This document shows positions 32,791 to 37,719 of a DNA stretch of 37,719 nt, one piece after another. Source of the DNA: JAVVEH01 sp032251435 (GTDB taxonomy: Bacteria > Verrucomicrobiota > Lentisphaeria > Oligosphaerales > MVZH01). The position numbers were made by a program, and so were the translations under genes. The notes beneath the pieces are model-generated. The model was not told the DNA's origin. It saw nothing but the letters and a program-made list of their open reading frames with translations, and did not search any database. Location of the stretch: positions 1 to 37,719 of the forward strand of contig JAVVEH010000040.1 of the NCBI GenBank assembly GCA_032251435.1. The letters are read 5' to 3'. Each line of letters begins with the position of its first letter. The stretch's first letter is position 1.

Positions 32791-33591
32791 CTACTTCTCT
32801 CCCAAAGGGTATGGAAGGTCATTCACGGTGCCGCCATTCAACGCCGTGAGCAGATCTCCGAAATGATACAGATCCCGCAACTGCCCATCAACCAGGGCGA
32901 TCAGAAACAATTGGGACAAAAACATCATCCACACGTCTTTTTTAGCACAGGCGTGCACTTTATGATCCGCATCCAATTTTCGCAATTTCCAGTCGTTTCC
33001 GGGGTCAACGAGGATATTTTCATGTCCCAGAAGGCACAACCGCCCTTCAAACAGCACGGGACGACTTTCCCATCCGCGCAATTCCCCCACCCGGCTGGCC
33101 AGCGCGCAAAGCGCGGCGGCGCTGCCGAAATTGGTTTCGAGCACGCTGTCCATCATGTACAATTCACCATCCAGGATGTCCTCATTCGGCACCATGAACT
33201 CACGGTCTTTCATGAATGCCGCGACCGCTTTCACACCGGTTCCCGACGCGGGCAGTCCACTGGCCAGATCCCGCGCCTGGCGATTGATTTTATCCAAACT
33301 CGCCTGCGGATCGTACAAAATGTTGACGCGGCACACCCCGTCCCATAATTCAGGAACATTTTCTCTCACCGCCTCGATAAACTGTTTACGGGCGTTCCGC
33401 CGGGAAAGAATGGCGCTCATCTGGTGCATCCGTTTACGCACCTGCGAATCGCCGTCATCCTGATACATGGCGATGGCCGTTCCTAAATCCCCAAGCTTCA
33501 AGAAATGCTCCATCGCCAACGACGCCACCTTGGTGTCATCGTCCTGCAACAGGCTCAGAAGAGCGCTAAATTCTTTATCACTTGTTTTCAC
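32791..33591 (-). CDS. SirB1/transglutaminase-core-like protein, degenerate
   Basis: A 266-aa soluble protein. Residues about 1-65 look like a HEAT-type helical unit (LQDDDTKVASLAMEHFLKLGDLG). Residues about 145-215 resemble the Transglut_core2/SirB1 region (YMMDSVLETNFGSAAALCALASRVGELRGW, then LLGHENILVDPGNDW), but the match is weak and no Cys-His-Asp triad is evident, so I do not expect transglutaminase activity. It starts with GTG 3 nt after the stop of the lytic transglycosylase gene, so the two are coupled. What it does is unknown; SirB1-like proteins often sit near envelope or cell-wall genes. Confidence 0.55.
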   Translation of the reverse strand: MKTSDKEFSALLSLLQDDDTKVASLAMEHFLKLGDLGTAIAMYQDDGDSQVRKRMHQMSAILSRRNARKQFIEAVRENVPELWDGVCRVNILYDPQASLDKINRQARDLASGLPASGTGVKAVAAFMKDREFMVPNEDILDGELYMMDSVLETNFGSAAALCALASRVGELRGWESRPVLFEGRLCLLGHENILVDPGNDWKLRKLDADHKVHACAKKDVWMMFLSQLFLIALVDGQLRDLYHFGDLLTALNGGTVNDLPYPLGEK

Positions 33592-33594
33592 GGA

Positions 33595-34188
33595 TTAATC
33601 CGGGGCCTTTTGATCATACATGTCACGAAACTTAAGAATACGTGTAATATAGGCTTTGGTGGATGAAAACCCAATCCCCCCGATCGCCTTTTCAGACGGG
33701 TCATCGGGCAACCAGCGTTTCACCCGCCCCCGCCCCGCGTTGTATTCGGCCAACGCCAGCACCTCTTTATCATCATACGCCTCCCATCGGCGCAGACCCC
33801 GCGCCAAATACCATGTGCCGACCTCAATATTAAACCGGGGGTCACACAACCACCCGCGGAACCGATAGTCGACCCCATGAGCCGCGCACCAGTCTTTGGC
33901 CGCCACCGGCGTGATTTGCATCAAGCCGATCTCACCGGCACCGCCCACGACCCGTGGCTGGAAACCGCTTTCCTGACGAATCACGCCGCGAATCAGATTC
34001 GGCGCCACTCCGTGCCGGTCGGCGGCTTCCTCAATCATCCCGCTGTAAAGGGCCGGGTCGCCGTCGAGGGACGCTAAGCGCCTGAACCGCGGACTGACCC
34101 GCCAGCTCAACGCCAGAATAAGCGACACCCCGACTCCCCACAAGGTTCCCGCCTTGAGCAGAAAGCTCAGTTGTCGCCGCTGCATCAT
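33595..34188 (-). CDS. Lytic transglycosylase (SLT/goose-lysozyme-like domain)
   Basis: A 197-aa membrane-anchored murein lytic transglycosylase. An N-terminal membrane segment (about 9-28) is followed by a single SLT domain with catalytic E73 in VIRQESGF, GEIGLMQITP, and LALAEYNAGRGRVKRW, as in family 1 (Slt70-like) enzymes. These cut the MurNAc-GlcNAc bond to give 1,6-anhydro products. It is short, holding only anchor plus catalytic domain, without the U-shaped helical part of Slt70. The chosen ATG at 34188 overlaps the stop of the radical SAM gene (ATGA). An upstream ATG at 34230 is possible but lies deep inside that gene. Confidence 0.9.
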   Translation of the reverse strand: MMQRRQLSFLLKAGTLWGVGVSLILALSWRVSPRFRRLASLDGDPALYSGMIEEAADRHGVAPNLIRGVIRQESGFQPRVVGGAGEIGLMQITPVAAKDWCAAHGVDYRFRGWLCDPRFNIEVGTWYLARGLRRWEAYDDKEVLALAEYNAGRGRVKRWLPDDPSEKAIGGIGFSSTKAYITRILKFRDMYDQKAPD

Positions 34189-35417
34189 CCGCAACACTTT
34201 TTGTATTTTTTCCCGCTGCCGCAGGGGCATGGATCATTACGCCCGACAGTCCCGGCGGCGCGGTCGGCCGCCCGCAAGGGGCGCATGGCCGCTTCCCGTT
34301 CGCGCCGTATATCCGCCGCCAACTCTTTGAAACGATCCAGCGTGTGGCTGTAAAACATTTTCCATCCCGCGCACAGCGCGCTCATGCGCACGGCGCCGTC
34401 TCCCTCCGTGTACCCGCGGTTTTTCAAGCAGTCGCCGCTGCAGAAATCGACATACTCACAGATGTCGCAGGCCGGATTCCACTGCCGCTTCTTACAGCCG
34501 AAACCCGTGTAAACCGGCGATGTCTGGAATGCTTCCCAGGTGGTTTCAGCCACATTTCCAAGCCGCAATTCCCGGCGCACGTAAAAATCACAGGGATACA
34601 CATCGCCATTGTATTCCACCACAAAGTACTGACAGCAGTCGCGGTCCAGGTAACACGCGTTGGCGTGCCCATCCACCATCATGGTCAAAATAGAGTCAAA
34701 ATGTCGAATGGAGACCCGGCGGGTGTCGCCCGCGTGCCACGCGTCAAAAATCCGGCACATGAACTCGCCCCATTCCTCACCGCCAATGGCGAAAGGTAAA
34801 AGACCGCCGTCCGCCCCATATTCCACACAGGGGATATATTGGTGATACAGCCAGCCATTGGAACACAGGTAATCATAGACACGGTCAGCCGCCCGCACAT
34901 TTGACTGACTGACCAGGGTGAGAATATTAAACTCCGCCCGGGCGGCCGTGAGATGCCGGATGCCCCGCGTCACTTGAGCATGGGTTCCCCGGCCGCCCGC
35001 GGTCACCCGGAATTGGTCATGAATGTCGGCCGGGCCATCCACGCTCACGCCCACCAGAAAATGATGTTGGCGCAGAAAGGCCGCGAACTCCGCGTCCAGC
35101 AACGTCGCGTTGGTCTGCAACCCGTTGCCGACCACCGCCCCGGAACGGCCATGTTTTTTTTGCAACTCAACCGCTTTTTTGAAAAAATCCAGGCCCATCA
35201 ACGTCGGCTCACCACCCTGCCAGCCGAAGGAATATTGCGGCTGGGAGGTGCCCATATATGAGCGGATCATCGTCTCCAAGACATCCTCAGACATCCGGTG
35301 ATGCCGCTCGTCCGGATAAAATGAGCAATGGTCCAGGTAAAAACAATACTTGCAGCGTAGATTACAATCCGCGGAAGCGGGCTTAATCAACAGGGAAAAC
35401 GGTCTGACAGGCGGCAC
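34185..35417 (-). CDS. Anaerobic sulfatase-maturating-type radical SAM enzyme with SEC-C tail
   Basis: A 410-aa radical SAM/SPASM enzyme of the anSME family, which converts an active-site Cys or Ser of sulfatases to formylglycine without oxygen. The SAM cluster is C18, C22, C25 (CNLRCKYC), followed by FGWQGGEPTLMGL. The SPASM cysteines include YPCDFYV, with the Asp expected as catalytic base, and the C-terminal group NPACDICEYVDFCSGDC. The last about 20 residues are a SEC-C zinc motif (NDPCPCGSGKKYKKCCG). No sulfatase gene lies in the window. The start is a GTG at 35417, with GGAG 8 nt upstream and a candidate -10 just before. A TTG at 35453 is the alternative. It is the first gene of the envelope operon. 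Confidence 0.9.
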   Translation of the reverse strand: MPPVRPFSLLIKPASADCNLRCKYCFYLDHCSFYPDERHHRMSEDVLETMIRSYMGTSQPQYSFGWQGGEPTLMGLDFFKKAVELQKKHGRSGAVVGNGLQTNATLLDAEFAAFLRQHHFLVGVSVDGPADIHDQFRVTAGGRGTHAQVTRGIRHLTAARAEFNILTLVSQSNVRAADRVYDYLCSNGWLYHQYIPCVEYGADGGLLPFAIGGEEWGEFMCRIFDAWHAGDTRRVSIRHFDSILTMMVDGHANACYLDRDCCQYFVVEYNGDVYPCDFYVRRELRLGNVAETTWEAFQTSPVYTGFGCKKRQWNPACDICEYVDFCSGDCLKNRGYTEGDGAVRMSALCAGWKMFYSHTLDRFKELAADIRREREAAMRPLRAADRAAGTVGRNDPCPCGSGKKYKKCCG

Positions 35418-35444
35418 CACACACACTCCGGGCAAAATGGGGAA

Positions 35445-35475
35445 ATTGTACAAACACTGGTCTACCCTAATCCAA
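35445..35475 (-). promoter_or_regulatory. Candidate promoter of the envelope operon
   Basis: On the - strand, TTGGAT (35475-35470), 19 bp, TACAAT (35450-35445, five of six matches). The spacer is longer than ideal. Transcription from about 35437 would leave a 20-nt leader to the GTG at 35417 and would exclude the TTG at 35453. Confidence 0.3.
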
Positions 35476-35592
35476 AACCAGACTTTTTCACTTCCTCATC
35501 CCCATTAAACGCGCCTTTTTTACCGGGGCGGCGCCAATTTCAAGCTTGGGTCAGCCCGTAAAGGAACACATCGGTCCAGCAGAAGGAACCGC

Positions 35593-37044
35593 TTAGTCTT
35601 CCTCTTCGTGAAACACGATCGCCTCAAACACGTGGAATTCAGCGCCCGCCCGCCAGTCATCGGCGCTCAATCCCGCTTTCAGCGCCAGGTGTGTGAGCGT
35701 GGTCTCCGCGTCCCATCCCTGCTCCGGCGCCACCTGCGGCAGAAACACGGCCCGGCGGCCGCGTTTTGACAAAATAATTCCATGCCGGCCAACCTCAAAG
35801 TCCTTCCATGACTCAATTTTTCCGGGTGGGGTCAACACCGAAATTTCGATATGAACATCCTTGAACTCGTCCTTGGTCAACGGCAAAAACCGGGGATCAT
35901 GGAAGGCCGCGTTCACCGCGTTTTCCACAACGTTCACGTAGAGATCCTCCTGTGGCAAGATCGTGCCGATACATCCCCGCAGCCGCCCCCGGGCGTGCAG
36001 AGTGACAAAGGCCGCGCCCGGCTCTTTCAACATCCCGGTCAAGGTTTCCCGCGTCGGCAAGGTCATCTTGTCACCGGCCAACTTCGCGGCGATCGCCGAA
36101 CGGGCTAAATCCAGCAACTGTTTTTTCTCACTGTGAGTCATCATCTCTTTCCCTTCGTTTTCCCGGTTGTCCGGGCTAACCCGCACGGCTAACGCGGCGT
36201 AACTGACGCATTGCGTGAAATCTCCCGTGACGCGCCCGGATGTCGTGTAGGCCACTTTTTCACACGTCGCTCCGGGGGCGGCGGCGGCGATGGCCGCCAA
36301 GAGAATGGAGATCGGTCCGCGGCCGCAAATGGTGGCCCCGGTCTCGTCCAGATAATCCGTGAAACCTTCCAGGTCTTTCGCCGTTATTTTGGCGATAGCG
36401 CCGCCATCCAAGTCACGTAAATTGTTCTCCACATCCGCGGTGAAAGGCACATAGCCAAAACCCCGGCCGTAATGCGTGAAGTCGCCGCTTATCACCCACA
36501 GGGTTTCCGGTTCCCATAGCGAGTCAGCCAGCGCTTTCCCAAGCTCCCGGGCTTGTTCCTCAGTCAAAAATCCACAGGCGACAGGCACCAGAGAAAAATC
36601 GCCAAGGCATCGTTGCAGGAAGGGCAACTGGACTTCAAGGGAATGCTCGGCCGCGTGCGCGTCATTCCGCGAGCTGAAAAGCGCGGACGCCTTCAATAAC
36701 CGGCCACAGGCGGCCGTGTCCACAGGAACGCCGCCCAGCGGCGTTTGAAACGCCGCGTAGCCGCCTAAACTCACCCCTTCAAATCCGGCCCGGTGGGACG
36801 GATGGATGATGACGACCCGCCGGATGTCCTCCCGGCCCTGAATCAACGCGTACGCCCGCCCCGCGGTGTCGCCGGAATAGGTGTAGCCGGCGTGCGGGAC
36901 AATGACCGCCCGGACAGTTGAATCCATGGCGCGCGCGGCCCGTTTGAGACATGCGTCCACCTGTTTTTTCAACGCCTCCGCGCCGGCGGGATAAAACTGC
37001 CCCGCGACCACCGCTGGCCGGGTGCCCGAAAAACGCGTGTCCAT
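35593..37044 (-). CDS. Memo-AMMECR1 fusion (AmmeMemoRadiSam systems B and A in one protein)
   Basis: A 483-aa fusion. Residues about 8-285 are a Memo domain, a dioxygenase-related fold (RPAVVAGQFYP, PHAGYTYSG with H51, EHSLEVQLPFLQ, SGDFTHYG). Residues about 305-483 are an AMMECR1 domain with the signature LRGCIG. The two occur in bacteria as AmmeMemoRadiSam system B and A, usually with a third radical SAM protein (AmrS). Their role is unknown, though they are linked to radical-based modification. The chosen ATG at 37044 has GGAGG 8 nt upstream and gives the normal Memo N-terminus. Starts at 37059 and 37140 are also open but add a Cys/Arg-rich leader unlike the family. The gene is on the - strand, 175 bp from the envelope operon. 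No AmrS is seen in the window. Confidence 0.93.
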   Translation of the reverse strand: MDTRFSGTRPAVVAGQFYPAGAEALKKQVDACLKRAARAMDSTVRAVIVPHAGYTYSGDTAGRAYALIQGREDIRRVVIIHPSHRAGFEGVSLGGYAAFQTPLGGVPVDTAACGRLLKASALFSSRNDAHAAEHSLEVQLPFLQRCLGDFSLVPVACGFLTEEQARELGKALADSLWEPETLWVISGDFTHYGRGFGYVPFTADVENNLRDLDGGAIAKITAKDLEGFTDYLDETGATICGRGPISILLAAIAAAAPGATCEKVAYTTSGRVTGDFTQCVSYAALAVRVSPDNRENEGKEMMTHSEKKQLLDLARSAIAAKLAGDKMTLPTRETLTGMLKEPGAAFVTLHARGRLRGCIGTILPQEDLYVNVVENAVNAAFHDPRFLPLTKDEFKDVHIEISVLTPPGKIESWKDFEVGRHGIILSKRGRRAVFLPQVAPEQGWDAETTLTHLALKAGLSADDWRAGAEFHVFEAIVFHEEED

Positions 37045-37217
37045 AGCATGAGCCTCCATTGTCACCTCCATGACCGCCAGACAACACCCGCAGGCGGTCC
37101 GCCGGAAGAACAGAGAGCGAAACATACGCGACGACTTCATATGCGGAAGTTAGCACACGCGGCGGGTTTTTCCAGCGGGCGGCGCGGAAATACAGCCATG
37201 TGAAAGGGATTTCACTC

Positions 37218-37245
37218 ATGATGCGTGATTCATGATACGTGATTG
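37218..37245. repeat. Degenerate heptamer array GTGATTC/ATGATRC
   Basis: Four 7-bp units, ATGATGC, GTGATTC, ATGATAC, GTGATTG. Related to the ATTCGTG array at 27586-27613 and, like that one, followed by a GGGCGCCG-type word (37245-37252 GGGGCGCC). Confidence 0.6.
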
Positions 37246-37293
37246 GGGCGCCGTTTTGGGCTACAGCGGGACAGGCTGAAAACGGTCCATGGA

Positions 37294-37303
37294 GCGCATG
37301 CGC
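37294..37303. repeat. 10-bp palindrome GCGCATGCGC
   Basis: A perfect palindrome just after another, CCATGG (37288-37293), in the gene-free 37045-37719 region. GATGCAT and GCATGC words follow within 90 bp. No function can be assigned. Confidence 0.5.
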
Positions 37304-37398
37304 CTGCCTCGGCGAAGCCAAGTTTGGCGAAGACGGGTCCCGGATGCATCCGTGTTGAGCAGTCGAACATGGTTGCATGCTCAATGACCTTGTCTCTT

Positions 37399-37450
37399 CC
37401 TGTTCGGAGCGAGATCCGAAGACCTTGCGGAGTCGCTCCGCCGTGACAGG
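37399..37450. repeat. Large imperfect hairpin
   Basis: CGGAGCGA (37405-37412) pairs with TCGCTCCG (37433-37440), and the outer CCTGT (37399-37403) with ACAGG (37446-37450), around a 20-nt loop. No T-run on either side, so not an obvious terminator. The 37141-37531 region has no credible gene. Confidence 0.5.
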
Positions 37451-37531
37451 AGCTCCCGCCACAATGACAGCGCAGACACCCCGCGATGAACGGTTAACAC
37501 GCGTTTCGATCACATTTTGACGCGAATTCAA

Positions 37532-37593
37532 ATAAAAAAAGACGCAAAATAAATATTTTTGTATTGGCTTTTCACATGTGAATCGTGTACAGT
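37532..37593 (+). promoter_or_regulatory. Candidate strong promoter with AT-rich upstream element
   Basis: TTGGCT (37564-37569), 18 bp, TACAGT (37588-37593), preceded by about 32 bp of almost pure A/T tracts (37532-37563) like an UP element. It points out of the window. The following 126 nt to the end contain no usable start codon, so the target gene, or a stable RNA operon, lies beyond the edge. Confidence 0.45.
37571..37582. promoter_or_regulatory. Palindromic operator candidate TTCACATGTGAA
   Basis: A perfect 12-bp palindrome lying inside the spacer between the -35 and -10 of the promoter at 37564-37593. A dimeric repressor bound there would block RNA polymerase directly. The regulator is unknown. 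Confidence 0.5.
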
Positions 37594-37719
37594 AGGCCCA
37601 CTTTTATTATCCAGCGGTTTTGTCCGGGCAAGGACATGACATTTTAAAGCGGCGTATAAATTGCCAAAAGACATTTTTTTCACAAGCTAAAAGCTGTTTT
37701 TAAAGACCGAAACCGAGAC

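Noticed and set aside
32791..33591. Active transglutaminase
   Set aside because: No Cys-His-Asp triad can be placed in the region resembling the fold.
36779..37531. 250-residue reading frame on the - strand upstream of and across the Memo gene
   Set aside because: Half of it is an out-of-frame reading of the Memo domain and the rest translates heptamer repeats and hairpins.

Overview
The window looks like a chromosomal scaffold piece from an uncultured Gram-negative bacterium, most probably of the PVC superphylum (Kiritimatiellota/Lentisphaerota/Verrucomicrobiota-like). The reasons are a MoxR-DUF58-BatA-DUF4175-DUF4159 gene train, a PVC/Bacteroidota-style ribosomal protein S4, an anaerobic sulfatase-maturase, a GH38 alpha-mannosidase, outer-membrane lipoprotein sorting genes (Lol), moderately high GC and a 100-N scaffold gap. 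The phylum is an inference from gene content. No rRNA or tRNA gene was found.

Left part (1-6.8 kb): a sigma-54-dependent response regulator and a signal-peptide-bearing nitrilase-superfamily amidohydrolase on the + strand. They converge on a GH38 alpha-mannosidase, which is preceded on the - strand by a strongly folded RNA segment and a terminator, and then by stand-alone rpsD with its own terminator.

Centre (6.8-24.3 kb, all - strand): a tightly packed run of eight genes. In transcription order it reads secreted unknown protein (999 aa), MoxR ATPase, DUF58, BatA/VWA protein, VWA plus GATase-like protein, DUF4175-like protein, DUF4159 protein, and a 1525-aa fusion of thioredoxin fold, HEAT repeats, second thioredoxin and CcdA/DsbD membrane domain. 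Stop/start overlaps (ATGA) or short gaps join most neighbours. This is the most interesting system here: a MoxR/VWA chaperone-like envelope machine with a built-in transmembrane thiol-redox module. secA lies just upstream in the same orientation, behind a separate candidate promoter.

27.4-28.35 kb: a 930-bp gene-free region between divergent secA and mntP, made of repeats. It has 7-bp tandem arrays of three different sequences, a 47-bp tandem repeat running into the scaffold gap, and 14-bp inverted repeats whose outer edges carry a matching 12-bp direct repeat, as in a small non-autonomous mobile element.

Right part (28.35-37.7 kb): mntP (+), then a - strand envelope operon (anSME-type radical SAM enzyme, lytic transglycosylase, SirB1-like protein, NfeD-type membrane serine protease, small membrane protein, LolC/E, LolD). 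A Memo-AMMECR1 fusion gene lies upstream of it. The last 0.6 kb has no gene. It contains hairpins, another 7-bp array and a + strand promoter with a perfect 12-bp palindrome in its spacer, pointing out of the window.
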